From Candidatus Eisenbacteria bacterium (GTDB lineage Bacteria > Eisenbacteria > RBG-16-71-46 > CAIMUX01 > JAHJDP01): a stretch of DNA of 64,000 nucleotides. A model generated the notes under the pieces. That model was given only the letters and a program-made list of their open reading frames with translations, was not told the origin of the DNA and searched no databases. The position numbers were made by a program, and so were the translations under genes. Shown in pieces: positions 9,593 through 17,717 of the stretch (the first letter of the stretch is position 1; every line of letters begins with the position of its first letter). Location of the stretch: positions 1 to 64,000 of the forward strand of contig JAHJDP010000100.1 in NCBI GenBank assembly GCA_018831195.1. Direction: 5' to 3'.

Positions 9593-10858
9593 ATGGATAA
9601 AAGCCAAAAACGCCATTTTCGGATCATGACGATCCTGATTTTCACAGCCGTCATCCTCATGGCGGCCCTCCTCGGTTCTCCAAGCCCACTCATCGCGGAA
9701 GAGTCATCCTCCCAAACCGGCATGCCGGCCCCCAACGTGCAGGGTCCGGTGAGTGTCACGGCAGAGGATAATCCCAATGACAACGGTCATGGGATTCTGA
9801 TCAAATTAGTGCCGCCGACGGATGATGAATCGATTATCGCCTATGAGATCGAGCGCGGGCTCGCTCCGGGGGCGCCCGATGATCAATGGTTTCAGGTCGG
9901 AACAGTGCCGCGCGGTATGACGGAGTATGTCTATACCGATGAGGACCCGAGCCTGCAGGGTGAACCTAATCCCGCCTATGTCGCCTCCGGCGACCCGATT
10001 TATCTGCGCCTGCGGGCCCGCACGGCCAGTGGGGTGACCTCGGCCTGGACGGAGCCGGTTGCCGCCATCGCCAGAGGCAATTGGTTCCACACCGGCAAGG
10101 TCAATATCCTCGTGGCTACGCTGCTGTTTGGATTCGGCGTGGTCTATTTCATCTCCCGGGCCCGTAAGGGGAAGGCGCTTTATGTCCGCCCCATCCCCGG
10201 CCTGCAGGCCGTCGATGAAGCGATCGGGCGCGCCACGGAGATGGGCAAACCGATCCTCTATGTTCTCGGTACCGGTACGGCCAGCGACATCGCAACGATC
10301 GCGGGTTATACGATTTTGTCGCGCGTGGCCAAACGCACCGCTGAATACCAAACACCGATTCTGGTTCCGGTCAACGACCCGGTCATGCTCGCCATGGGAC
10401 AAGAAGTCGTCAAAGAGGCTTATGTCCAGGCGGGGCGTCCGGATGTCTACCGTCCGGAGAATGTCTCCTATGTCTCGGCGATGCAGTTCCCCTATGTCGC
10501 GGCGGTCAACGGTCTCATGTTGCGTGATAGGCCGGCCACCTGTTTCTACATGGGCGTTTTCCACGCGGAGTCCCTCCTGCTGGCCGAGGCGGGCAGCGTG
10601 ACCGGCGCCATTCAAATCTCAGGCACCGACCAGATCTCACAGATTCCATTCTTCGTCGCGGCCACCGATTACACATTGATCGGCGAAGAGCTCTATGCGG
10701 CATCGGCCTATCTGTCGCAAGAGCCGGATCAACTGGGCCCCCTCAAGGCTCAGGATTATTTTAAGGTCGCGATCGTCATCATCATTATGCTCGGCGTCCT
10801 GTCCCTGACCCTGTTTCATTGGGATGGGATCTTAAAACTCGTCTATAGCCCGGTTTAA
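9593..10858 (+). CDS. DUF6754-type membrane protein with FN3-like region
   Basis: First gene of an uncharacterised four-gene membrane cassette, 421 residues from the chosen ATG. Residues 10-37 are a signal anchor (MTILIFTAVILMAALLG). About 45-160 look like a fibronectin type III-like fold, with a YEIERGLAP strand and an LRLRARTASGVTSAW strand near its end. A transmembrane helix follows near 170-190 (VNILVATLLFGFGVVYFI). A large alpha/beta domain runs from about 200 to 385 (VRPIPGLQAVDEAIGRATEM, GTGTASDIATIAGY, VSYVSAMQFPYVAAVNGLM), and a final helix lies near 395-415. I recall this arrangement as the DUF6754 family but cannot verify the match. The start at 9593 places the anchor at the N-terminus; its ribosome site is weak. 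Function is unknown. Confidence 0.65.
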   Translation: MDKSQKRHFRIMTILIFTAVILMAALLGSPSPLIAEESSSQTGMPAPNVQGPVSVTAEDNPNDNGHGILIKLVPPTDDESIIAYEIERGLAPGAPDDQWFQVGTVPRGMTEYVYTDEDPSLQGEPNPAYVASGDPIYLRLRARTASGVTSAWTEPVAAIARGNWFHTGKVNILVATLLFGFGVVYFISRARKGKALYVRPIPGLQAVDEAIGRATEMGKPILYVLGTGTASDIATIAGYTILSRVAKRTAEYQTPILVPVNDPVMLAMGQEVVKEAYVQAGRPDVYRPENVSYVSAMQFPYVAAVNGLMLRDRPATCFYMGVFHAESLLLAEAGSVTGAIQISGTDQISQIPFFVAATDYTLIGEELYAASAYLSQEPDQLGPLKAQDYFKVAIVIIIMLGVLSLTLFHWDGILKLVYSPV

Positions 10859-10866
10859 ATAAAATT

Positions 10867-11493
10867 ATGAAAAGACAACTACCCATCTTTATTGTTTTCA
10901 TCACCGGCATCATCATGGTGATTCAATTCTTTGTGCCGCATGCCTGGTCGGAATTCTTATTCACTTATGCCAACGATTTCGTGATCGTGATCGGAATCCT
11001 TGCATTACCGCTGGGTATCTTCTCACTCATGAGAGGAACGGTGAAGAAGGCGCAGAGAGATCCGAAAGAGAGGATATTCGCCCTAGCTACGATTGCCGGC
11101 TTCTTGGTTATGGTTGTTGCAGGTGTCAGTCGGGATAACTTCACTTCACCCACATCACTTCTGCAATACTCCTTCAATTATATCCTTATTCCATGCCAGG
11201 CGACGCTCTTCTCGATGCTGGCCTTCTATGTCGCCAGCGCGGCCTATCGGGCCTTCAGGGTTCGCACATGGCTGGCGACGGTTCTGCTTGTCACCGCCTT
11301 TATCCTCATGCTGAGGATTGTCCCGCTACCCGGCCCGCTCTCAGAATGGGTCGCCGCACTCGTGCGGTGGATCCTGGAGGTGCCGAATATGGCCGCGAAA
11401 AGGGCGATCATTATCGGTGTCGGCTTGGGAGGCGTCGCTTACAGCATGAAGATTATCCTGGGCATCGAGCGGGGATACATGGGCAGGGATTAA
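10867..11493 (+). CDS. Hypothetical membrane protein, DUF6754 cassette gene 2
   Basis: I do not recognise a named family. The 208 residues contain about six hydrophobic helices, with no large soluble domain. They include IFIVFITGIIMVIQFFV at the N-terminus, VIVIGILALPLGIFSLM, IAGFLVMVVAG, ATLFSMLAFYVASAA, ATVLLVTAFILMLRIV and IIIGVGLGGVAYSMKII. A basic loop follows the second helix (RGTVKKAQRDPKER). The gene starts eight bases after the DUF6754-type gene stops, so the two are surely cotranscribed and the protein is probably the membrane subunit of a complex with its neighbours. The C-terminus (GIERGYMGRD) is short and likely cytosolic. Apparent codon use is like that of its neighbours. Confidence 0.6.
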   Translation: MKRQLPIFIVFITGIIMVIQFFVPHAWSEFLFTYANDFVIVIGILALPLGIFSLMRGTVKKAQRDPKERIFALATIAGFLVMVVAGVSRDNFTSPTSLLQYSFNYILIPCQATLFSMLAFYVASAAYRAFRVRTWLATVLLVTAFILMLRIVPLPGPLSEWVAALVRWILEVPNMAAKRAIIIGVGLGGVAYSMKIILGIERGYMGRD

Positions 11494-11522
11494 TGATTCG
11501 TTTATTTGAGGAGCGTTAGATC

Positions 11523-12383
11523 ATGGCTGATCTGCACAGTAGCAAACATTGGTACGATTATCTGCTCGGCATTGACCGGCGCTGGGTCTACGCCGTCATG
11601 GCCATCGCGGTCATCATACCGGCCATTAAGTCTTTCGACGTCCCGGTGGGGATTTCCAGCGAGGTCAGGAATGTCTTTGAATATGTCGATGGATTGAAGC
11701 CGGGCGACGTCATCCTGCTCGGCGTTGATTATGAGCCCTCCACGCTGGCCGAGCTGCACCCGATGTCCGAGGCGATATTGAGCCAGGCGTTTGAGAAAGA
11801 CGTGAAGGTCATCTTGACGACACTTTCCCAGTTCGGCCCGGCAATGGCTGACGAGATCATCACACGCATCGCCCATGAGTACGGGAAAGAGCACGGGGTC
11901 GATTATACATTTCTTGGGTACAAGCCGTATCCGGCGATCACAATCCTCGCCATGGGAACAGACTTCCGCGTTCCCTTCCCGACCGACTATTATGGCACCG
12001 AAATCGACAGCATTCCCATGATGCAGGACCTTCACAATTACGATGATGTGGAGTGCGTCATCTCCATCGCCTCGGGAAATTCCGCCGATTTCTGGATTCA
12101 ATACGGCAATGCGAAGTACGGCGTTCAGGTTGCGCTTGGAGTCACAGGCGTTATGGCGACCGACTATTACCCCTATCTGCAGTCGAAGCAGCTTTTCGGC
12201 TTGATCCCGGGGATCAAAGGAGCCGCGGAGTATGAAACCCTGAGGGGGAAGAAGGGTGATGCATCGCGTGCGATGCCCTATCAGGTCACATCGCACATAG
12301 CGATCCTGCTCTTCATGATCGTCGCCAATATCGGTTATGTCACTCAACGACGGGCTCAGCATAGAGCTGGGATGATGAGGTAA
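11523..12383 (+). CDS. Hypothetical membrane-anchored alpha/beta protein, DUF6754 cassette gene 3
   Basis: Unrecognised protein of 286 residues. There is one helix at each end (RRWVYAVMAIAVIIPAIKSF near 20-40, and IAILLFMIVANIGYV near 260-275). Between them is a soluble domain of about 210 residues with alternating strands and helices: VILLGVDYEPST, VKVILTTLSQFGPAMAD, YTFLGYKPYPAITILAMG, VECVISIASGNSADFW and VQVALGVTGVMATDYYP. The order suggests a Rossmann-like or periplasmic-binding-like fold, broadly like the alpha/beta domain of the DUF6754-type protein, but no catalytic motif is obvious. The segment QSKQLFGLIPGIKGAAEYE near 226-244 may sit at an interface. The gene lies 29 bases after gene 2 and 5 before gene 4, in the same operon. 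Confidence 0.6.
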   Translation: MADLHSSKHWYDYLLGIDRRWVYAVMAIAVIIPAIKSFDVPVGISSEVRNVFEYVDGLKPGDVILLGVDYEPSTLAELHPMSEAILSQAFEKDVKVILTTLSQFGPAMADEIITRIAHEYGKEHGVDYTFLGYKPYPAITILAMGTDFRVPFPTDYYGTEIDSIPMMQDLHNYDDVECVISIASGNSADFWIQYGNAKYGVQVALGVTGVMATDYYPYLQSKQLFGLIPGIKGAAEYETLRGKKGDASRAMPYQVTSHIAILLFMIVANIGYVTQRRAQHRAGMMR

Positions 12384-12388
12384 TTATC

Positions 12389-13027
12389 GTGGATGCGACC
12401 TGGGCAGATTTGGCTTGGCAGGGAGTGGCTGCTCTGCTTACATTAGCGGTTTTCTCTTTTCTCTTCGGGGATAATCCGATCTATAAATTCGCGGAAAGGT
12501 TATGGGTCGGCATTGCGACCGGGTATTGGACCATGCTCCTTTACCACCAGGGACTGCATGATAAGGTGATCCTGCCGATTTTCCAGCAGCATCACTGGTA
12601 TTATATTATTCCCGTCCTCATGGGAATCCTGATGTGGTTCCGGCTGTCTCCAAAACACGGCTATCTGAGCCGGTATGCACTCGGTTTTTATGTGGGTATC
12701 TCGACCGGCATCTATATTCCGCTGGCGATGAAGACCGCCGTCTTCCTGCAGGTGGAAGGCACAATCTCACAGCCGCCGCCCGGGCTCTGGGCCTCAATAT
12801 GCTTCTTCCTGTCTCTAGTAGGGATCATATGCTCCTTAATCTATTTCTTCTTCTCTAAACCGCATACAGGTCTGTTCGGCGTTCTCTCCAAGACCGGAAT
12901 TTATACACTGATGATCGGTTTCGGCGCGGGATTCGGTCTTACGGTCATGGGCCGTGTGGCGTTGCTGGTGCAGCGCGTCATCTTCCTCCGGGATTACGTG
13001 GTGCTGTTATGGGACAAGGTTTTCTGA
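12389..13027 (+). CDS. Hypothetical polytopic membrane protein, DUF6754 cassette gene 4
   Basis: Last gene of the cassette, 212 residues, with no recognised family. It begins with GTG only five bases after the preceding stop, which argues for translational coupling. Hydrophobic helices include GVAALLTLAVFSFLFG, YYIIPVLMGILMWF, ALGFYVGISTGIYIPLA, WASICFFLSLVGIICSLIYFFF and MIGFGAGFGLTVMG. Short polar loops join them, and a basic or aromatic segment (SPKHGYLSRY) follows the third. The N-terminus is predicted outside and there is no signal peptide. A terminator hairpin follows within 40 bases of the stop, so the operon of four ends here. With gene 2 it would supply the membrane core of a putative complex. 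Confidence 0.6.
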   Translation: MDATWADLAWQGVAALLTLAVFSFLFGDNPIYKFAERLWVGIATGYWTMLLYHQGLHDKVILPIFQQHHWYYIIPVLMGILMWFRLSPKHGYLSRYALGFYVGISTGIYIPLAMKTAVFLQVEGTISQPPPGLWASICFFLSLVGIICSLIYFFFSKPHTGLFGVLSKTGIYTLMIGFGAGFGLTVMGRVALLVQRVIFLRDYVVLLWDKVF

Positions 13028-13063
13028 TCACACCATCACAGGTTTTTCACTGACGGATTTACG

Positions 13064-13091
13064 ACCGCGGTCATTATCGGCCGCGGTTTTT
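13064..13091 (+). terminator. Rho-independent terminator of the DUF6754 cassette
   Basis: Arms ACCGCGG (13064-13070) and CCGCGGT (13081-13087) close a 10-base loop and run straight into a T-tract (13087-13091). It lies 37 bases after the stop of cassette gene 4 and before the ribosome site of the HD-domain gene. Confidence 0.75.
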
Positions 13092-13121
13092 CAACGAATG
13101 CCCTGTAGAAGGAGTCTTACC

Positions 13122-13703
13122 ATGTCTCTTCCCACCCGCGAAGAAGCGCTGGCCTTGCTGCATGAATACACGAAGAACGAAGGGCTCCGCAAACACGCCT
13201 ATGCCGTTGAGGCGGCCATGCGGGCTTATGCGAAAAAGTATGGCGAGAATGAGGATGAGTGGGGTCTCATCGGCTTGCTGCATGATTTCGACTATGAGAA
13301 ATACCCAACAATCCCCGATCACCCGATGAAGGGATCTGAAATTCTCCTCGAAAAGGGTTATCCCGAGGATTTTCGCCGGGCGATCCTCTCCCATGCCGAG
13401 CATACCGGTGTCAGCCGCGAGCGGCTGGTGGAGAAGGTCCTGTTCGCCGTCGATGAGCTCTGCGGATTCATCACGGCGGTCGCCCTGGTGCGTCCCAGCA
13501 AAGCGGTCGCCGAGGTTGTGCCGAAATCGGTGAAGAAGAAGTTAAAGGACAAGGCCTTCGCGCGCAGCGTCAGCCGTGAGGATATCCAGCAGGGGATCGA
13601 GGGGCTGGGTGTGGAGTTCAATGATCATGTCGCCTTTGTGACCGAGGCGATGACCGGTATCGCCGCCATCTTGGAACTCGGGGGTCAAACTCCCGGCGCG
13701 TAA
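13122..13703 (+). CDS. HD domain protein (predicted metal-dependent phosphohydrolase)
   Basis: Soluble protein of 193 residues with an HD domain. The metal ligands are visible in order: RKHAYAVEAAM, GLLHDFDYEKYP (the HD doublet), ILSHAEHTG and FAVDELCGFI. The pattern is that of small stand-alone HD proteins (COG2316-like) thought to act on nucleotides, but the substrate is unknown. The C-terminal 70 residues (VPKSVKKKLKDKAFARSVSR, then LGVEFNDHVAFVTEAMTGI) are family-typical helices. The frame is open further upstream, through the terminator and into the preceding gene. The ATG at 13122 is chosen because AAGGAG lies eight bases before it. It is probably a single-gene transcript, with a strong hairpin overlapping the stop codon. 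Confidence 0.85.
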   Translation: MSLPTREEALALLHEYTKNEGLRKHAYAVEAAMRAYAKKYGENEDEWGLIGLLHDFDYEKYPTIPDHPMKGSEILLEKGYPEDFRRAILSHAEHTGVSRERLVEKVLFAVDELCGFITAVALVRPSKAVAEVVPKSVKKKLKDKAFARSVSREDIQQGIEGLGVEFNDHVAFVTEAMTGIAAILELGGQTPGA

Positions 13704-13720
13704 CCGGAGTTCAACCCCCG
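13679..13720 (+). terminator. Hairpin overlapping the stop of the HD gene
   Basis: Fifteen-base arms at 13679-13693 (CGGGGGTCAAACTCC) and 13706-13720 (GGAGTTCAACCCCCG) pair with two mismatches around a 12-base loop that contains the TAA stop. There is no T-tract, so it may stop transcription in either direction between convergent genes or simply protect the 3' end. Confidence 0.5.
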
Positions 13721-13770
13721 TGGACGATATCATTTAGTAAACCGGCATTAAAACAGGCCGCCCCGTAACG

Positions 13771-16512
13771 CTACCGCTGAACCTCCACTCTTAGCGGCAA
13801 CTCATCGAGGAATTGTTCAACCAACGGTGAATCGAGCGGCATCACATTGAACCTTCCGGCGCCCCGCGCATGGAAGGTCAGCAGGCCGTCGGGGGTCGTG
13901 GCGCCCTGATGCACCATTTCAATATCGCTGCGCCCGCCCGGGACCTCGAGCAGAACGACATAGTCACCCGGCGCCAACCCATCCACCACATGCTGCGACC
14001 ACAGTTCGGTTTCACTCTCGGCGCCGATCCCATCGAGCAGCGATCCCTGTGGACCGTAGTCATACCAGACATCCTCAAGTGGATCCAGGCCCAGGGGAAG
14101 GGTCACGACAATCGGCTCAACCGAATCCTCGATTTGCAGGGAAACCGCCTGCGGATCACAGGGAATGCGGGCGCTGCCGGTCGGCTGTGATTGGCCCTTC
14201 GGCGCCGGCTCCAGCAGGACAAGGAAGCGATCTTCCCGGGAGTCCTGCACCGGTTCCATTTCCAGGCGCCACCAGCCGGCCCAGCCACTCGACACCTGTT
14301 GTTCAATCTCCCCAGGGTTCATATATTGGGAGCTCCAAGCGTAATTTTGACCGGTCCGTCTCAGCCAAAATTCATAGGAAGGATCGGAGCCGGAGCGGTT
14401 CCAGATCCCCTGGGAGTTGGCGCCGCCGATAGCGAGAATCCGCCGGCCGCTCTCAACGGCGGGGAGATGCGCGGTGATGAAGCATCGGCTGTCGCCCTTT
14501 TCCCAGTAGAACCGGCTGCCATCCTGCGTCCAAACACCGGGCGTGCCGCCGTGAAGACAGCTGTGAGGCTGCACACCACCGGACCAGGTGCCGTCGATGA
14601 GCCTCGGCATCGCCTGGTCGGGTGAATGGATGATGACCGACTTCTTCCAAGAGGAACTCGTGGCGTAGAGCCTGTCATAGACAATAAAGTATTTCCCCGC
14701 GAGAAACATGAAATCTCTCACAACCTTGTCGGCGACGGCGCCCTGAGTCCAAATCGTCGGCTTGGCCGTATTCGGGTAACCGTCGGTCAGATCGCATTCA
14801 AGGCGGCTGACCTGGCGCCCGGCTCCCATTGTACAAGCAAATTTCGTGACATGACCCATCTCGTGCTTATCGTCATAGGGATCGGCCGCCATATAGACAC
14901 CCCCCCCGCCCGTTGACCCCGGCGGCGGCGCCATCATTCCTTCGCGGTGCGGCCAGCTTTCATAATGGTCGGTCTCGGCGACATAAGGCGAGTTCGGCTG
15001 ATAGATCAAAATCGAATTTTCGCTGATGGGCGGCTGGTAATAGTTCCGGCAGTGATCAAACGCCGTGCCGTCATAGACACCGGTGGATGCGGTGAGGATA
15101 TCACCGCCGCGGAAGACAGCATAGTGTCCGTTTGAGTAGGCGTCGTGTCCGCCGGCGATGGGCCCGCAGAGGAATGAGGCCACAATCGTGGTTTCATCCC
15201 GGCCTATCGCCCAATTCGATCGAAAATGCGTGTACTGGGAATTGCCTCCATCTTCCCAGGTCAGATCGCCGAAGTAACGTGAAAGCGGGGCATCGGTGAA
15301 TGCCGGCGATTTACGATTGGTTGTCTTGTCATTCCAGAAGATCAAAACCCACGGCTCCGCCAGAAGCTGGAGCGCGTCGGTGCCGAGATGATCCCACAGA
15401 CTGTCCAGGAAATAGAGTGTTTGGTTGTCATTGTTATAGTTGGCGCTTATGTAAGGATAAGAATAGAAATAGTGGCTGATGTTGCCCAGATCGGTCGCGT
15501 CACCCGTCTCATCCGACTCACCCAGATCCGCACGGAGCATATACATAACCCAATCATCGATATTGAGAAAGTGATTGGGGAACTCGCTGAAAGGATCGTG
15601 CCCGCTAATACAATCCTTGATCAGCGTGGCGGTGATGAGATCCTCCTCAACACGTTCCGCGCGGTAACCGGAATAGGTCCCGACAAAGTTCTGCTCCCGA
15701 ACGCGGTAATCCTCCCACTTGAATTCGATGCAGTAGTCCATCTTGTCTTCGATGTCGTTCTGGAGCGCCGGTATATCCTCCCAAATCGTGAGAAACGCGG
15801 CCACGGCGCCGTCCATGATCCAGGGTAATTTATAATAGTGCTTGTAGTTCGTAATGTCTTCACCGGCATAGTTACAGTCATCGTATCCTGCGATCCCCTG
15901 TTTGTAGATCCAGCGGCCGTAATTTTCCAAAAGATCCGGATCCGTCTGCGATAGGGTGGCATACATATAATCGTAGGCCATGCAAAACCCCTTATAGACG
16001 GCGTTTTTGCCCCAATCGTTGGCGGCAATCGAGGCTCCGATCGCTCCGCCGTTGCGCGACCGCGCATCGAGGACAATATCCTCCATATAGCTCTTCAAGC
16101 GGGTCCGCATCTGATCCCCCAAATCGCGCCCTTGATTGAGGAGATAGACAACGGCGATGTTGGAGAGATACTCGCCGACATGCCGCGCGTCATTCTTGTT
16201 CCAGCTTCCAGTCGAACCGGTACCCGGGAGTTCCAGTTCCGTCGGCGCATCCTCCACAATGTCGAGGACACGTCCCCACTCATCCATATGCGACCGCCAG
16301 CCGCGCAGCATGACAGCCGGCTCGGGCGTATCACTGATACCCACCCGCGCGGAGATGACCGGGATATCATCCGTCGTTATAAAAAGCCGGGGATGATGAG
16401 TGGACCCATTAAAAGAAAAAGCGTCCACGCCGCTCGGACCGGCCAGTAGAACGATGGCCAATGCGGCGAGGACGATAGTACCAACCTGCTGTCGAATCAA
16501 AGATGTATTCAT
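13771..16512 (-). CDS. Secreted heparinase II/III-like polysaccharide lyase
   Basis: Exported protein of 913 residues with a signal peptide (VGTIVLAALAIVLLAGPSG). Residues about 45-430 look like the alpha/alpha toroid of heparinase II/III and alginate-lyase-type enzymes (FITTDDIPVISARV, then helices rich in Trp and Tyr such as GKNAVYKGFCMAYDYMY). From about 470 comes the heparinase II/III beta-sandwich (YTHFRSNWAIGRDETTIVAS, GGHDAYSNGHYAVFRGGDIL), in which His and Tyr could serve catalysis. The sugar substrate is unknown. The open frame extends 43 codons upstream into the glycosyltransferase gene. The ATG at 16512 gives the signal peptide and has TGAGGT six bases before it. It is last in an operon with two GT4 genes, which suggests it trims or releases the polymer they build. 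Confidence 0.8.
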   Translation of the reverse strand: MNTSLIRQQVGTIVLAALAIVLLAGPSGVDAFSFNGSTHHPRLFITTDDIPVISARVGISDTPEPAVMLRGWRSHMDEWGRVLDIVEDAPTELELPGTGSTGSWNKNDARHVGEYLSNIAVVYLLNQGRDLGDQMRTRLKSYMEDIVLDARSRNGGAIGASIAANDWGKNAVYKGFCMAYDYMYATLSQTDPDLLENYGRWIYKQGIAGYDDCNYAGEDITNYKHYYKLPWIMDGAVAAFLTIWEDIPALQNDIEDKMDYCIEFKWEDYRVREQNFVGTYSGYRAERVEEDLITATLIKDCISGHDPFSEFPNHFLNIDDWVMYMLRADLGESDETGDATDLGNISHYFYSYPYISANYNNDNQTLYFLDSLWDHLGTDALQLLAEPWVLIFWNDKTTNRKSPAFTDAPLSRYFGDLTWEDGGNSQYTHFRSNWAIGRDETTIVASFLCGPIAGGHDAYSNGHYAVFRGGDILTASTGVYDGTAFDHCRNYYQPPISENSILIYQPNSPYVAETDHYESWPHREGMMAPPPGSTGGGGVYMAADPYDDKHEMGHVTKFACTMGAGRQVSRLECDLTDGYPNTAKPTIWTQGAVADKVVRDFMFLAGKYFIVYDRLYATSSSWKKSVIIHSPDQAMPRLIDGTWSGGVQPHSCLHGGTPGVWTQDGSRFYWEKGDSRCFITAHLPAVESGRRILAIGGANSQGIWNRSGSDPSYEFWLRRTGQNYAWSSQYMNPGEIEQQVSSGWAGWWRLEMEPVQDSREDRFLVLLEPAPKGQSQPTGSARIPCDPQAVSLQIEDSVEPIVVTLPLGLDPLEDVWYDYGPQGSLLDGIGAESETELWSQHVVDGLAPGDYVVLLEVPGGRSDIEMVHQGATTPDGLLTFHARGAGRFNVMPLDSPLVEQFLDELPLRVEVQR

Positions 16513-16520
16513 GGTGTACC

Positions 16521-17717
16521 TCATGCGATCTTGCGCCCCACATTGGACGCGCGACGATGACACGCCACCACTTCCCCAAACCACTCCGAAATGCGATGGC
16601 TGTTCCGGGCGAGATCGGCCCTTTCTTCCGCCAACCCCCAATTCCTCTCCACAACCTCCCGTCGAAAACTAATATCTGCGGCGAGTTTCCGAATCATTTG
16701 GGCTATCGACTCGGGATCGTCACCGCCAACCAGGGACCCATTCCAACCCTCCCGTATCCAGACGCGCGCGGCGTCTGAGTCTCCCACGACGGGATAGAGA
16801 CCCACCGACATCGCCTCCAAGAGAGAGGCGCTGACCCCGTCATGATCGATCAGGCTGACATAGATCGATCCCTTCGACAGAATCCGGGGAATCTCTGCAT
16901 GTGATATGGATCCCAGAAAGTTTACATTGTCCACACCCAGGGAGCGCGCCAGCTCCCAAAGCCTGGGTCCGTCCGCCCCACCGCCGGCCAGATCCAAACG
17001 CAGCCGGGGACGGGTATCTTTCAGAAATGACATGGCCCGGATCATCAACTCGTGCCGGTACGAACGTTTCAGCGAGCGGGTCGTGACCAGAACCACTTCT
17101 CCATCTTCTTCGTTGGGATAGGGCCGGGCTTTGAAAAATTCCCTATTTACACCCCTCGGTTGAATCAATAGCAGTCGGGTGCCCGTTTTTGAATCCGCTG
17201 AACCGCTGGGAAGGAGCGGATCGAGTTCCTGCACCCCCTCATTCCAAGGGCTCGGTGAAAGGGCCAAGGATCGCGTCCCTCGCAGCTGAAGGGCGGCGTG
17301 CGCCATATGGGGGGCCCAGCAGAGAATCCCATCCGCCTTTCTTAGCACATATCGGACGATTTTCCTCAGAGCGGGGGGGCGCTTTTCCAATCCCAGAATA
17401 TCGGTACCGGTGGGAACAACCACCAAGGGGTGCCAATTGGAGAGGGCGGCAAGCAAGCCGTTACCCGTAATTCTATAAGCCACAACGAGATCGGGGTTGA
17501 TTTCTCGCAACCAACGCCGCACCTGAGGCCATCGGGTGATATAGAGCGGCTTGGGCAGCAGGGGGCTGTGGCTGAGAAAATGTGTCGTGACCCCCTCCAT
17601 CGGATCCTGGATGTGATGCAAAGAGAGGAGATAGATGTCATGCCCCTGCTCCACGAGGGGAGTTAGGAAGGAGCGGGTATTCGGGCTCTGTGCATCGGCT
17701 AGGAAAGCTATCCTCAT
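16521..17717 (-). CDS. GT4-type glycosyltransferase
   Basis: Cytosolic retaining glycosyltransferase of family GT4 with the GT-B double Rossmann fold, 398 residues. The N-terminal half starts MRIAFLADAQSPNTRSFL, with a sugar-acceptor-type turn. The nucleotide-sugar half shows VVLVTTRSLKRSYRHELMI, GGGADGPRLWELARSLG and the EX7E-like region VSASLLEAMSVGLYPVVGDS. Donor and acceptor are unknown. Its start overlaps the stop of the upstream GT4 gene by four bases (ATGA), a sign of translational coupling, and the heparinase-like gene follows after eight bases. The three likely make and process one exopolysaccharide or O-linked glycan. Spacing of the acidic pair fits an active enzyme. Confidence 0.88.
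   Translation of the reverse strand: MRIAFLADAQSPNTRSFLTPLVEQGHDIYLLSLHHIQDPMEGVTTHFLSHSPLLPKPLYITRWPQVRRWLREINPDLVVAYRITGNGLLAALSNWHPLVVVPTGTDILGLEKRPPALRKIVRYVLRKADGILCWAPHMAHAALQLRGTRSLALSPSPWNEGVQELDPLLPSGSADSKTGTRLLLIQPRGVNREFFKARPYPNEEDGEVVLVTTRSLKRSYRHELMIRAMSFLKDTRPRLRLDLAGGGADGPRLWELARSLGVDNVNFLGSISHAEIPRILSKGSIYVSLIDHDGVSASLLEAMSVGLYPVVGDSDAARVWIREGWNGSLVGGDDPESIAQMIRKLAADISFRREVVERNWGLAEERADLARNSHRISEWFGEVVACHRRASNVGRKIA

Noticed and set aside
9806-10615. 269-codon frame antisense to the DUF6754-type gene
   Set aside because: Highly charged shadow sequence (His/Arg/Asp-rich) with no motif; the plus strand has helices, anchor and FN3-like strands.
11502-12362. 286-codon open frame antisense to cassette gene 3
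   Set aside because: It lies wholly opposite a convincing membrane protein gene, starts without a ribosome site and reads as a basic/acidic mixture with no fold. It is a GC-codon shadow.
7551-13027. Single defence island spanning the GT39-like to DUF6754 genes
   Set aside because: No nuclease, NTPase, methylase or toxin motif is visible, and the two groups are divergently transcribed.
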